A DNA stretch of 64,000 nucleotides. Source: Thermoleophilales bacterium (GTDB lineage Bacteria > Actinomycetota > Thermoleophilia > Solirubrobacterales > 70-9). Made by a program: the position numbers and the translations under genes. Under the pieces are notes generated by a model, which searched no databases, had not been told where the DNA came from, and saw nothing but the letters and a program-made list of their open reading frames with translations. The stretch spans positions 103,501-167,500 of the forward strand of contig JACJWY010000004.1 of NCBI GenBank assembly GCA_020636955.1. Reading direction: 5' to 3'. Below are positions 1 through 9,892 of the stretch, piece by piece. Numbering within the stretch: the stretch's first letter is position 1; each line of letters opens with the position of its first letter.

Positions 1-573
1 AATACCATGACCGCGATCGAGGACTCGAACGAGCGGCTGATGGAACGGGTCGCCGAGCTAAGGCGCGAGCTGGACGGCGAGGTGGGGGGACCCTCGGGAC
101 GCCAAGCTGGCGGTCGACCGGCATAACGGGGTACGCCCCGGCGGCCGCCCGGACCAGATCGCTTCGAAGGTAGATGGCGGCGGCCGAATCGAGCGCCGCC
201 ACCTTCGCCTCCGAGAATGCCGCCTGGACCGGCCGGGCAGATCGATTCCTCTGAAGGGCGACATCGCCGGCTGGCAGAAGCAGATCGAAAAGCAGCAACA
301 GGTCAGCGCCGGCAGGCCGAGGCGGAAGTCGAACAGAACCTCGGCGGCCCGTACTCGATCCCGACCTACATCGTGATGTGCGAATCGGGCGGCAACTATT
401 CGGGCGGTCAACCCCTCGAGCGGGCCGGCGGCGCATACCAGATCATGCCTTCCGCCTGGGCGGCCTATGGCAGGGTCCTGCCCCAGGATGCCTCCGAAGG
501 CCGACCAGGATCGCATCGCCGCCCTGATCTGGGCCGAGCGGGCCCCGGCGCCTGGTCCGGCGCCTGGTCTTGA
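1..573 (+). CDS. Cell-wall hydrolase with Rpf-like transglycosylase domain; 5'-truncated, frame broken
   Basis: The left edge cuts this gene, and it can only be read by changing frame several times. The first half is Glu/Gln/Arg-rich and probably a coiled coil. The second half, about 350-565, shows in order IVMCESGGNYS, GGAYQIMPSAWAAYG and DQDRIAALIWA, the pattern of the transglycosylase-like (resuscitation-promoting-factor type) domain. The Glu of CESGG is the expected catalytic acid. Proteins of this type act outside the membrane on peptidoglycan; the signal peptide would lie beyond the window. The neighbouring genes are broken in the same way, so sequence error is more likely than decay. 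Boundaries are approximate. Confidence 0.6.
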
Positions 574-656
574 TTCCGGCAAGTCGCCGGTCAGGCGACG
601 CGATCCCTCCTGGCGGTCCCCCATTCGAAATAACGGATCTGATGGAGGACTCAGCG

Positions 657-1084
657 AGTTACCCCGGGCGGGTTCGATCACCGCGTAGGCCTGTGGTTGG
701 CTACCCCTGATGGCGGCGAGGCCACCCTTTTTCATCTTGATGTTGGCGCCGGTGAGCCGGGCGACTTCCATCGACATGTCCGGTTCGTGGCCGACGATCA
801 GCGTGTCGCCCCGGCCGGCGGCGAGGTCGAGGCTGTCGAGGAACTGCCGGCCGATCGGCCGGTGAGACCTCGACCTCTGATGCCCAGCTGAGCGGCAGGC
901 CAGGTCGCGGTGAAGGCCGCGGGGCCTCGGGGAGGCGAGGCAGGTATCGACGTCCATCTCCAGCTTTCGCCATCGCCAGGCCGGCAGCAAGAGCCTGGGC
1001 CTCGCCCTTGTCGGTCAGCCGGCGGGCCGCGTCACCGGACCCCTGGTCGGGTTCGGCATCGCCGTGGCGCAGGAGATAGATCAT
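657..1084 (-). CDS. sixA: SixA-like phosphohistidine phosphatase, frame broken
   Basis: The ATG at 1084 opens with MIYLLRHGDAEPD, the RHG phosphohistidine loop of the histidine phosphatase superfamily, followed by RRLTDKGEAQA as in SixA. About 35 residues in, the frame is lost. It resumes in another frame with DTLIVGHEPDMSMEVARLTG, which contains the second catalytic His (GHEPD) seen in SixA. The reconstructed length, about 140-150 residues, fits the short SixA type. SixA proteins remove phosphate from phosphohistidine on signalling or phosphotransfer proteins; the target here is unknown. The stop near 657 is inferred by restoring the frame. It lies divergent from the enoyl-CoA hydratase. Confidence 0.6.
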
Positions 1085-1122
1085 GGCCTGAGATTATCCG
1101 CACCAGCGGATCGTAGATCGCG

Positions 1123-1907
1123 ATGCCGCGGCCGACGCCGCCTGCTGAGGTGCGGAGGAAAAGAGCGACCCTGAAGGTCGCCAGGGCGATCGGTCACCAG
1201 ATCCTGAACTGGCCGGAGAAGCTCAACGCGGGGAGCAGAGTTGCTGCGAGCCGATCCTCGCCTCGGAAGGGGTTCAGGCGAACGCGGCGGAGTGAAGGTC
1301 GTCCTGGTGCGCGGCCGGGCGAGGGCCTTCTGCGCCGGGGCGACCTGACCGCCTTCACGATCCGCCGGGCCGGATCCGACCGCGGATGAACGCCTGGAGG
1401 CGGCGGATCTCGGCCGAAGGATGGCCGACGCCCTGACCGGCATGCGACCGGTCACGATCGCAGCCGTTCACGGCCACTGCGTGGGCGGCGGCCTGGTACT
1501 GGCGCCTCCTGCGACCTGCGTCTGGCCGCTGCGGACACCCGGTTCTCGATCCGGCGAGATCGACCTGGGCATTCCGCTGGCCTGGGAGGAACTCCCCGGC
1601 TGGTCCGGGAGATCGGACGAGCTGCCACACGCGAGCTGGTGCTGACCTGCCGGGAGTTCGGGGCCGGAAGCGAGGGCGAAGGAGCGGCGGCTTTCTGAGC
1701 AACCGGGTGGGTCGATCCGTGACGAGCTTCCGCAGAGCAGGCGAAGCAGCTCGCTGACCCCGCTGGCCGGTCAGCCTTCCTACTCACTGGAGCGCGGACC
1801 ATGTCGGCATGTCAACCAAGTGATCGAGGAATCAGGTTCGACCTCCGGTTCCGACACCGATGCGGGAGTCCTTGTTCGGGGCGCTCTGGACGACCCTGAG
1901 TCGGTGA
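1123..1907 (+). CDS. Enoyl-CoA hydratase/isomerase family protein, frame broken
   Basis: Fragments in different frames join into a crotonase-fold protein: LNWPEKLNA (normally LNRPEKLNA) near 1205-1235, AFCxGxDLTAF near 1325-1360 (first oxyanion-hole segment), then IAAVHGHCVGGGLVLA near 1460-1500 (second oxyanion-hole segment) and EIDLGIPLAW near 1555-1590. A tail ending ALWTTLSR before TGA at 1905 is plausible. The family hydrates or isomerises acyl-CoA esters; the substrate cannot be read. A fatty-acid role would fit the acyl-CoA dehydrogenase at 5.6 kb, but dnaE lies between. The start is uncertain because the N-terminus is scrambled. Confidence 0.6.
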
Positions 1908-2045
1908 AGAAACCCGTCGTTTACCTGACCTCGGGCCGAGACCGGGTCGCCCTGAGCCTTCCCGCAAGTTACGGGGAAACGCGGACGCGGGGCAGGGTTC
2001 ACCGAGACCAAGTCGGCATGCACAGCTTGCCATCATGGACCGGCG

Positions 2046-5000
2046 ATGAGTTCTTCCGCATCCAGCCACGGACAGGTAGTCCACCTTCACGTTCACAGCG
2101 AGCATTCCGTGCTGGACGGAGCCTGGAAACATCAAGGAAATGACGGCCTGCGCGGCCGAGCTCGAGATGCCCCGCCCCAGGCGTGACCGACCACGGCGTG
2201 ATGAACGGCGCCCTCGACATGTACAAGGCCTGCCGGGCCCCGCGACATCAAGCCGATTCTCGGCATCGAGGCGTACTACGTCGACGACCGGATCGCGGCG
2301 CGGCCGCGGCCGCCATGAACGCAAATCACCTCACCCTGCTGGCCGAGAACAACACCGGTTTCGCCAACCAAAGCGCTTTCCCGCGGAAGGCTTCCTCGAG
2401 GGCTATCACCGCGGCAAGGCGAACGTGGACATGGAGCTGCTCGAGCGCCACTCCGGAGGGCGTCATCGCCCTGACCGGCTGTCTGCAGGCCAGGTTTCGT
2501 GAAGCGTCTGGCTCGGAGGACCGGCCGGACGAAGTCGCGCAAGCACCTTGACCAGCTGATTCAGGTCTTCGGTCCGAGCAGGTCTACCTGGAAGTCCAGA
2601 AGAACGGGCCAGGACCAGGACAAGGCAAACGAGCAGATTGCCCGGATTGCCTCGAGGTTGGCCGGCCGCTGGTCGGAACCGCCGATGTTCACTACCTCCA
2701 CCGCGAGGACCACGCCAACCACACCGCGCTGCTCTGCGTCCAGACCAAGTCGAAACCCTCGACGACCTCGAAGGAGCTTCGACACGAACGAGTTCTACCT
2801 CAAGGACGCACGCGAAATGCATGAGCCATTCGCCGAGTGGCCGGAGGCGATTCCTTCGACGATCGAGATCGCCGATCGCACCGATGTCGAGATCCCGCTC
2901 GGCCAGATCCTGCTGCCGCCTTCCCCTGACCGGAACGGGGAAACGGAAAGCGGATGCTTGCGTCGACTGGCGGAAGACGGCCTGAAGGTGCGCTTCCGGC
3001 GACCCGGTTCCGGCCGAAGCACGCGAGCGGATGGAGTTCGAACTGGGGGTGATCGAGGAGATGGGCTTCCCGGCCTACTTCCTGATCGTCTGGGACTTCG
3101 GCCACTACGCGAAGGAGAACGGCATCGCGGTCGGAAACCGGGCGCGGGTCTGGCCGCCGGTTCGATCGTTCTTACTCGCTGGGCATCACCGACCTCGATC
3201 CGGTCGAGCATGACCTGCTCTTCGAGCGTTTTCTCAATCCTGGCCGCAAGTCGATGCCTGACATCGATATCGACTTCTCGGTCCGTGGCCGCGACCGGAT
3301 GATCCAGTACGTGACCAGAAAATACGGGGCTGATTCGGTAGCCCAGATCATCACCTTCGGCACCATGGCTCCGCGGGCCGCGGTGCGTGACGCTGCCCGG
3401 GTTCACGGCTTCGACTACTCGACCGGTGACCGCCTCGCCAAGGAGATACCGGAACCGATCATGGGCCGCTCGCCCTCCTTCGAGGAATGCCTCGAGGAAG
3501 GGGAGGAGCTGCGAAAGACCTATGACTCCGATCCGGACGCGGCAAAGATCATCGACACCGCCCGAGGTCTTGAAGGAAAGATCCGCAACACCTCCATCCA
3601 CGCCGCCGCGGTGGTGATTTCCGGTCGCCCGCTGCAGGAGATCGTGCCGCTGCAGCTGGTCGAGGACAAGTCGGCACCCCCGGTCACCGGCGAGGATGGC
3701 AAGCCGGTCAAGCAGTTCAAGACCGTGACCCAGTATTCGATGGTCCCGATCGAGGAAATCGGCCTGCTCAAGATGGACTTTCTGGGGCTGCGAAACCTCG
3801 ATGTGATTGACGATGCGATCGACATCATCAGGCGCTCCCGCGGAGTGGAGATCGACATCGCCGAGATCCCGCTTGATGATCCTGTCACCTTCGAAATGCT
3901 GGCCCGCGGCGATTCGGTCGGGGTTTTCCAGCTTGAATCGGATGGCATGAGGGAAGCGATGCGCCGCGTGGTGCCGACCGAATTTGACGACATCACGGCC
4001 CTGGTTTCGCTGTACCGCCCCGGCGCGATGAAGGAAATCCCGCGTTACGCGGAGGGCAAACATGACCCGGAATCGGTCGAGTACGCCGACCCTCGTCTCA
4101 AGGAGATCACCGAGTCGACCTACGGCTGCTTCCTCTACCAGGAGCAGTTGATGGCGGTGGCCAAGGACATGGCCGGCTTCACTCCTTCGGAAGCAGATGA
4201 CCTGCGCAAGGCGATCGGCAAGAAGAAGCGCGAAATGATGGCGGCGATGGAGCCGAAGTTCATGGAGGGGCTGGAGGCATCCGGCACCGACGCAGACCCT
4301 GCCGAACTCACCTCTGGAGCATCAACGAGGCGGCCGCCGATTATTCGTTCAACAAGTCGCATGCGGCCTGCTACGCCCTGATCGCCTACCGCACCGCCTA
4401 CCTCAAGGCCTACTACCCTCCGAATACATGGCGGCGGTGATTTCCTCGGTGATGAGCACCAAGGACAAGGTCCCGTTTTTCGTCAACCACTGCTCGTCGA
4501 TGGGTATCCAGGTGCTGCCCCCGGACGTCAACATTTCCGACCACAGTTTCGTGGTCGACGAGGGCGACATTCGCTTCGGCCTCGACGCGGTAAAGAACGT
4601 CGGCTATTCCGCGGTTGACGCAATCATCAACGCCCGCAGGGACCGGCCCTTCGAGTCGCTCTGGGATTTCTGCGAACGGGTCGATAACCGGTCGGTCAAC
4701 AAGCGCGCGGTCGAGTGCCTGATCAAGTGCGGTGCCTTCGATCTGCTGCCCGGATCGCGGAAGGGGATGCTGGAAAGGCTGCCCGATGCCGCCGCGGCCG
4801 GGGCCAAGGCCCAGTCCGACCGGACGCTCGGTCAGGAGTCCATCTTCGGACAGGAGGGCATGGACGAACCCGGCGGCGGCGGAAGCCACGAACCGATCAG
4901 CGAAGTCGAATTCGACCAGAAGGAAATGCTCGCCCTGGAGAAGGAGACGATGGGAACCTTCCTTTCCGCCCACCCGCTGGACGGACTGAAGGAAGCGATC

Positions 5001-5576
5001 CTTGGCGAGGCCGACTGCAGTCTGCGTGACCTGACCCAACTCAAGGACGGCTCGAGGGTCAAGGTGGGCGGCCTGGTCACTGCCTACCGGAAACTCAGGA
5101 CCCGGGCCGGCAAGTACATCGCCTTCGCCACGCTCAGCGACATCGAGCACAACATCGAACTGATGCTGTTCAACCTCGAGGATTCGGAGAAGCAGCAGCT
5201 GGTGCAGCTGGACGAAGTCGTGATGGTCAAGGGAACAATCGACCAGTCGGAAGAGGGCACGAAACTCAAGGTCCGCGACGCCGAGCTTTTCAACCCCTCC
5301 GAGGCCCAGATCGAGAAAGCAAAGATCGCCTACGCGAAGAAGAACGAGCCCTTTGTGGTCCGGTTGGTGCCGGAGCAGATGTCGCTTGACACGCTGGAAG
5401 AAATGAAGTCGGTTTTTGGCCAGCACCAGGGGGATTCCGATGTGGTCATGGTGGTAAACGGGGACCGCGAGCACCGGCTCAAACTTGGCCCCGACTTCCG
5501 GGTCAGGCACTCGCCGGGGCTCTCGACCGAGATCGACCAGATATTCGGTGAAGGCACCGCCGCCCGCGCCGCCTGA
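2046..5576 (+). CDS. dnaE: DNA polymerase III alpha subunit, with frame breaks in the first two thirds
   Basis: Replicative polymerase catalytic subunit. The ATG at 2046 starts MSSSASSHGQVVHLHVHSEH, the PHP-domain opening HxHxxxS. PHP-domain pieces continue (VTDHGVMNGALDMYKAC, LLAENNTGFAN, LTGCLQA). The palm has PDIDIDF near 3256-3276 with catalytic Asp residues. The 3254-4310 stretch reads cleanly through FQLESDGMREAMRRV and YQEQLMAVA. NKSHAACYALIAYRTAYLKA lies in another frame at 4345-4410, and the C-terminal tau/exonuclease-binding and OB-fold parts follow from 4428. Many single-base shifts occur before 3254, and two more near 4310 and 4420. The start-to-stop span equals about 1,176 codons, close to a full actinobacterial DnaE, so the indels nearly cancel and are probably sequence errors. 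Confidence 0.9.
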
Positions 5577-5616
5577 CTCAGTGCCGCGATTCACATAACG
5601 ATGTCATCGATCCGTG

Positions 5617-5622
5617 TAACAT
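5617..5622 (+). promoter_or_regulatory. -10 element TAACAT of a leaderless acyl-CoA dehydrogenase mRNA
   Basis: TAACAT ends 7 nt before the ATG at 5630, placing the predicted transcript start at or next to the A of ATG. No Shine-Dalgarno sequence is present. A weak -35-like TTCACA lies at 5590 but with a 21-nt spacer. A short palindrome, CGATG-T-CATCG, sits just upstream. Confidence 0.45.
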
Positions 5623-5629
5623 TCGGGTC

Positions 5630-6892
5630 ATGACTGCTACAGAAACTTCAGAAGAAGCCACTGTGGATGCGGATTCCGAGCCGAAATTCAGCCTCGAGCT
5701 GAATCAGGACCAGAAGGACATCCAGGAGTGGGTACACGGCTTCGCCGAGAACGTGATGCGCCCCGCCGCCCATGAATGGGACGAGCGCGAGGAATTCCCC
5801 TGGGAAATCGTGCAGGAGGCCGCCAAGATCGGCCTTTACGGCTTCGAGGGAACTGCCCAGTTCTTCGCCGACCCGACCGGCCTCAGTCTGCCGCTGGTCA
5901 ACGAGGAACTTTTCTGGGGCGATGCCGGTCTCGGCATGGCAATTCAGGGCACCGGTCTCGCCGTCGCCTCGATCTTCGGCCAGGGCACTCCCGAACAGAT
6001 CGGCGAATGGGTCCCACAGTGTTACGGCACCGAGGATGACGTCCAGATCGCCGCGTTCTGCTCCTCCGAGCCCGACGCCGGCTCCGACGTCTCGAACGTC
6101 CGCACCACGGCCAAGTACGACGAGGCCAACGACGAGTGGGTGATCAACGGCCAGAAGGCCTGGGCCACCAACGGCGGTATCGCCAACGTTCACGTGGTGA
6201 TTGCCTCGGTCGACCGTGAGCTCGGATCGCGCGGCCACGCGGCCTTCGTGATCCCGCCGAACACCCCCGGCTGCTCCCAGGGCGCCAAGGTCAAGAAGCA
6301 CGGCATTCGCGCTTCCCACACCGCTGACGTCCACCTCGACGACTGCCGCGTGCCCGGCAGTTGCCTGCTCGGCGGCAAGGAGAAGCTCGACGAGCGCCTC
6401 GCCCGGGTCCGGGAAGGCAAGAAGGGCAAGCAGCAGGCTGCCATGGCTACCTTCGAGGCTTCCCGCCCGATCGTCGGCTCGCAGGCCATCGGCATCGCCA
6501 GGGCCGCCTACGAGTACGCACTGGAGTACGCCAAGGAGCGCGTCCAGTTCGGCCGTCCGATCATCGAGAACCAGGCGATCGCCTTCACGCTCGCTGACAT
6601 GTGCCTCGAGATCGACGCCGCCCGCCTGCTCGTCTGGCGCGCCTCCTGGATGGGTCGCAACCAGATTCCGTTCAAGAACAGCGAAGGCTCGATGTCGAAG
6701 CTGAAGGGAGGCGAAGTCGCGACCTGGGTCACCGAGCGTGCGATCCAGATCCTCGGCGGCAACGGCTACACCCGCGAGTTCCCGGTCGAGCGCATGCACC
6801 GCGACGCGAAGATCTATGACATCTTCGAGGGCACCGCGGAAATCCAGCGACTGGTCATCTCCCGCAGCATCTCGGGTCTCAAGATCAAGTAG
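5630..6892 (+). CDS. Acyl-CoA dehydrogenase
   Basis: A 420-residue FAD-dependent acyl-CoA dehydrogenase that introduces the alpha-beta double bond into an acyl-CoA and passes electrons to ETF. The sequence has the N-terminal helical domain, the FAD/substrate segment AAFCSSEPDAGSDVSNVRTT near residue 140, the middle beta domain (GQKAWATNGGIANV), and a C-terminal helical domain with RVQFGRPI and QILGGNGYTREFPVERMHRD. The catalytic base is the Glu of YDIFEGTAEIQ, at about residue 400. Compared with short-chain members it carries a small Lys-rich insertion (EGKKGKQQAAMATFEASRP) before the last helical domain. Substrate chain length is not readable. It is a single gene with its own leaderless promoter and a strong terminator. 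Confidence 0.9.
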   Translation: MTATETSEEATVDADSEPKFSLELNQDQKDIQEWVHGFAENVMRPAAHEWDEREEFPWEIVQEAAKIGLYGFEGTAQFFADPTGLSLPLVNEELFWGDAGLGMAIQGTGLAVASIFGQGTPEQIGEWVPQCYGTEDDVQIAAFCSSEPDAGSDVSNVRTTAKYDEANDEWVINGQKAWATNGGIANVHVVIASVDRELGSRGHAAFVIPPNTPGCSQGAKVKKHGIRASHTADVHLDDCRVPGSCLLGGKEKLDERLARVREGKKGKQQAAMATFEASRPIVGSQAIGIARAAYEYALEYAKERVQFGRPIIENQAIAFTLADMCLEIDAARLLVWRASWMGRNQIPFKNSEGSMSKLKGGEVATWVTERAIQILGGNGYTREFPVERMHRDAKIYDIFEGTAEIQRLVISRSISGLKIK

Positions 6893-6920
6893 CGCCGGTT
6901 CGAAGTTCTCCTGTTGCACC

Positions 6921-6948
6921 GAAAGGGCGGCCTCCAGGCCGCCCTTTC
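6921..6948. terminator. Strong hairpin terminator after the acyl-CoA dehydrogenase
   Basis: A perfect 12-bp stem, GAAAGGGCGGCC / GGCCGCCCTTTC, closes a TCCA loop 28 nt after the stop codon. The A-rich and T-rich ends would let it work in either direction. The same GGGCGGC(C)-TxCA-(G)GCCGCCC core recurs at 44015 and inside the palindrome at 50577. Confidence 0.75.
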
Positions 6949-6987
6949 TCATGGCGCTTCGGGGCTGGCCCGGGCGGCCCCTGGCAT

Positions 6988-7068
6988 CCACCCGCTGAGG
7001 ACGGGTGGTGTCGGCATGTCGCGCGAACCCACTTTGTGCCACATACCGGCACAAACTGGGCTCTCGCG
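6988..7068. repeat. Two intergenic hairpins between convergent genes
   Basis: The 324-nt gap after the acyl-CoA dehydrogenase holds, besides the terminator, a 7-bp hairpin (CCACCCG/CGGGTGG, 6988-7008) and a longer one at 7022-7068. In the second, TTTGTGCC/GGCACAAA (8 bp, 7-nt loop) is extended, across one C-C mismatch, by CCCA/TGGG and then CGCGA/TCGCG. No convincing ORF or promoter is seen here. The long hairpin has no T-run, so it looks more like a palindromic repeat or protein target than a terminator. Confidence 0.5.
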
Positions 7069-7216
7069 GTACTTCGACTGCCGCCGGACCCAGACCCAGA
7101 GCTGGTGCCGATCGGAGTTGTCTGTTTAGACGACTCTCACACCCACCTTCCGAGACTCGAGCGTGAGCCCGGCCCGACAGGCCGCCCCTCTCAATGACAA
7201 GCGGTTCTGTTCCGAC

Positions 7217-8260
7217 CTAGTTGTCGGAGGCTTTGGCGTTCGCTTCAGCGGCTGCCTCAGCCATCTGCTGCTCGAGTTTGAGGGAGATGAAGGTCATCGG
7301 ACCCTTGTCCTCGAATCTCGAGCTGACGTTGCCCGCCAATCCGCCTTCGAGGGCTAGCTCGCTGATCAGATCCAGCTTGAGCTCGCCTGAGCCTTCGCTG
7401 AAGTCGAGATCGCGGAGATCGACCCAGACGATGTTCGGGCGGGTGGTGGATTCGAATACGTACCGTTTGTTGGTCAGGTCCGACACCGTCTGCCAGATGG
7501 TCTGCGATGCATCCGGCTTGCCCGGGTCAGGGATCCGGAAAGGCTGGGCCGCGTTGCGGATCACGCTGAACATCGCGGCGATCGCCTCGAGCTGGGTCCT
7601 GGGCTGCTGCAGACGGCTCGCGTAGTAGGACGCCCGGGCGAACCGGTCCGTGGCCAGGTTCGTGCCGGGGAGGGGAGCGTCACCGCCGAGTCCTTCGTAC
7701 TGCTTAACCAGTTCGATCTGCTGGTCGTAGGTCGGTGAGTTGGTCATCACGCGGTACTCGGGGCTGTGGTGGATGACCGCCTCCCCGTTCACGTACTCGA
7801 TGATGGCCGAATCGCCGGTGGCATCGTCGAGTGCGAGGTGAATCGTCGGCGGCTTTCCGCCGGTGGGATCCTGCAGCTGAACAACCTGGACATCATTCTT
7901 CTCTACCCATTCCACGGCCTCGGCCACCGTCGCGAAGTTATCGAGGAAATACTGCATCCAGACAGCCTGGCTCAATTTGGTTCGGCCCTCGGCGGGGGCC
8001 CCGTAATCGGACTCGGCCAGCCAGAGGACGTGGCCGGCAAGGCCTTCCTCGTTGATCCCGTCGACGGAAATGATGTCGAAGGAAGTGGCGATGACGCTGC
8101 CGTACTTCGAGGTCCAGGTCAGGTCGCCGTTTACACCGTCATCGCGGTCGATTCCGCGGGGCTGCTTCCACAGGTTGGTCATCAGGTCCTTGTGGAAGTC
8201 CATGTTCCGCCCGACGATCACCGCTCCATTGGCGTCGGGCCACATCACTCTTGTGCACAT
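7217..8260 (-). CDS. Linear amide C-N hydrolase (choloylglycine hydrolase / penicillin V acylase family)
   Basis: An N-terminal-nucleophile hydrolase of 347 residues. Met1 is followed by Cys2, which becomes the catalytic N-terminal nucleophile after Met removal. GRNMDF supplies Arg18 and Asp21, and the later family residues are visible as Asn174 (MTNSPTYDQQ) and Arg206 or Arg209 (TDRFARA). The family cleaves linear amide bonds in conjugated bile salts, penicillin V or acyl-homoserine lactones, and the substrate cannot be read here. No signal peptide is visible, as the chain must begin at Cys2, so it is probably cytoplasmic. It lies 100 nt downstream of the glutamate decarboxylase on the same strand and may share its transcript. 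Confidence 0.85.
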   Translation of the reverse strand: MCTRVMWPDANGAVIVGRNMDFHKDLMTNLWKQPRGIDRDDGVNGDLTWTSKYGSVIATSFDIISVDGINEEGLAGHVLWLAESDYGAPAEGRTKLSQAVWMQYFLDNFATVAEAVEWVEKNDVQVVQLQDPTGGKPPTIHLALDDATGDSAIIEYVNGEAVIHHSPEYRVMTNSPTYDQQIELVKQYEGLGGDAPLPGTNLATDRFARASYYASRLQQPRTQLEAIAAMFSVIRNAAQPFRIPDPGKPDASQTIWQTVSDLTNKRYVFESTTRPNIVWVDLRDLDFSEGSGELKLDLISELALEGGLAGNVSSRFEDKGPMTFISLKLEQQMAEAAAEANAKASDN

Positions 8261-8360
8261 CTTCTATCCGTCGCTCCTGGCTTGATCCCGCCCGAAAACA
8301 CTTGGAGTCCCATGCGGCATTCTCTCGTTCCCCGGGGTCGGTAACCGGGATCGGTACCGG

Positions 8361-9755
8361 CTAATAGCCGTGGCCGGTGTGGGTGGGGGGTGTTGCGGCC
8401 TTTCCTTCTCCCCGCTGGCGGAGGTACTTGATCGATGCTTCGAAGTCATCGCAGAGGGCGTCGACGAGTTCGCGGGTCTGGTTGAACTTGACCAGCATCC
8501 GGATGATCCGGTCATTCTCGTTGTCTGGTGGCATCTGGTACGCCGGTACCAGCCAGCCCCGGCGTCTGGCCAGTTCTCCGACCAGGTCGTTGCTGTCGAA
8601 CGGCTCGTTGTCGTTGGTCTTGGCGATCAGCAGCGGCAGGGTCGGGTTGTCGTCGTCATAAATCGACAGCGCGTCCATCTCGCGCAGGCGAGCGGCCAGG
8701 GCTTCCCGGTTGTCTCCCATCGCGCGGACAATGGAGCTGTATCCCGAGTGACCGAGCCGGAGGAACTGGTAGTACTGGGCGAGGACGAACGACGAACTTC
8801 CCGAGAAGTTCAGGGTGAAGGTGGCGTCCTTCTCGCCAAGGTAGTCCTCATAGAAGATGAGATCTTCCGGAACCTGGGCGTCGGTGCGGGTCACGAGCCA
8901 GCCGATGCCGGGGTAGACGAGACCGAACTTGTGGCCCGAGGTGTTGATCGACACCACCGAATCAAGGCGGAAGTCCCAGGTGAAGTCGGGATCCGAAAAC
9001 GGGAAAACGAAGCCACCAGAGGCGGCATCGATGTGCATCGGGACCTCGAGGCCCTTGCCTTTGAGCTCGGTGAGCATCTGGTCGATGCCGACCACGTCAT
9101 CGCATTGGCCGGTGAAAGTCGTGCCGACCACTCCGATCACGCCGATCGTGTTCTCGTCGATGTGCTCGCGGAAATCATCGGGACCCATCACCGTCTTGCC
9201 CTTGGGGATCGGAATGTTTCGCGGTTCGACGTCGAAATACCGGCAGAACTTGTCCCAGACCACGTGTACATCCGAGCCGTAGACGAGGTTCGGCTGCGTT
9301 ATGTCCTTGCCGGCCTTCTTCTGGCGGTTCTTCCAGTTCCACTTCATCGACAGTGCGCCGAGCATCACCGCTTCGGAGGATCCGGCGCAGGCAGTACCGG
9401 GAGCCTCCTGGCCGTCGGGACCGTTGAAGAGGTCGTGGATCATCCGAACACAGCGTTTCGAGATCTCTGCGGTTCGCGGATACTCGGCGTGGTCGATGTA
9501 GTTCTTGTGAAGGGTGTCGCCGATTAGCTGGCGGGCTTCCGGCTCCATGAAGGTGGTGACGAAGGTGGCCAGGTTCTTGCTGGGGTCACCATCGAGCTCC
9601 ATCTCCGACCCGATGACGTTGTATGCGGTGCGCGCAGGGATCCCGACTTCCGGCAACTGGTTGTCCGGAGCGGGCTGGGTGAAGTAACTCTCGACCAGAG
9701 TCTGTTCCCTTTCGGGATTCATTTTCTGCTGCGGTGTCGGTTCCGGCGGGGTCAT
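8361..9755 (-). CDS. gadB: Glutamate decarboxylase
   Basis: A PLP-dependent alpha-decarboxylase of 464 residues that converts glutamate to GABA and CO2 while consuming a proton. The start at 9755 is chosen because GAAGGAGAC lies just before the ATG; the frame stays open further upstream but with unlikely sequence that overlaps gltX. Landmarks are GSEMELDGDPSKNLATFV, HIDAASGGFV (PLP-binding Asp) and SGHKFG with the PLP Lys at residue 276, the same number as in E. coli GadB. The tail (THTGHGY) carries two His residues; a C-terminal His closes the active site at neutral pH in E. coli, so pH control is possible. No gadC-type antiporter is in the window. Confidence 0.92.
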   Translation of the reverse strand: MTPPEPTPQQKMNPEREQTLVESYFTQPAPDNQLPEVGIPARTAYNVIGSEMELDGDPSKNLATFVTTFMEPEARQLIGDTLHKNYIDHAEYPRTAEISKRCVRMIHDLFNGPDGQEAPGTACAGSSEAVMLGALSMKWNWKNRQKKAGKDITQPNLVYGSDVHVVWDKFCRYFDVEPRNIPIPKGKTVMGPDDFREHIDENTIGVIGVVGTTFTGQCDDVVGIDQMLTELKGKGLEVPMHIDAASGGFVFPFSDPDFTWDFRLDSVVSINTSGHKFGLVYPGIGWLVTRTDAQVPEDLIFYEDYLGEKDATFTLNFSGSSSFVLAQYYQFLRLGHSGYSSIVRAMGDNREALAARLREMDALSIYDDDNPTLPLLIAKTNDNEPFDSNDLVGELARRRGWLVPAYQMPPDNENDRIIRMLVKFNQTRELVDALCDDFEASIKYLRQRGEGKAATPPTHTGHGY

Positions 9756-9773
9756 CTGTCTCCTTCGGTGCTC

Positions 9774-9787
9774 GGTTGACGACAACC
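9774..9787. promoter_or_regulatory. Small inverted repeat between gadB and gltX
   Basis: GGTTG-ACGA-CAACC is a perfect 5-bp inverted repeat in the divergent gadB/gltX region. On the minus strand it abuts TAGGTT, a possible -10 for gadB. It could be an operator; support is only the symmetry and position. Confidence 0.25.
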
Positions 9788-9892
9788 TACCCGCTGGCCA
9801 ACGGTGGACGGTCATACGGATCGGATGATGCGCGTCGGGTGCTGTGGTGTTTCGATTCCTCGTCGGCTCCCGCTGTGGAAACATGGGCAAAG

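Noticed and set aside
2795..4063. Long minus-strand open frame opposite dnaE
   Set aside because: It is the antisense shadow of dnaE in high-GC DNA; the plus strand shows clear polymerase motifs.
1..4430. True pseudogenes (cell-wall hydrolase, sixA, enoyl-CoA hydratase, dnaE)
   Set aside because: All four adjacent genes are broken, including an essential polymerase, while its overall length is preserved. Sequence error at a contig end explains this better than decay.
5648..7054. Long minus-strand open frame opposite the acyl-CoA dehydrogenase
   Set aside because: Antisense shadow with no recognisable motif, and it runs through the terminator at 6921.
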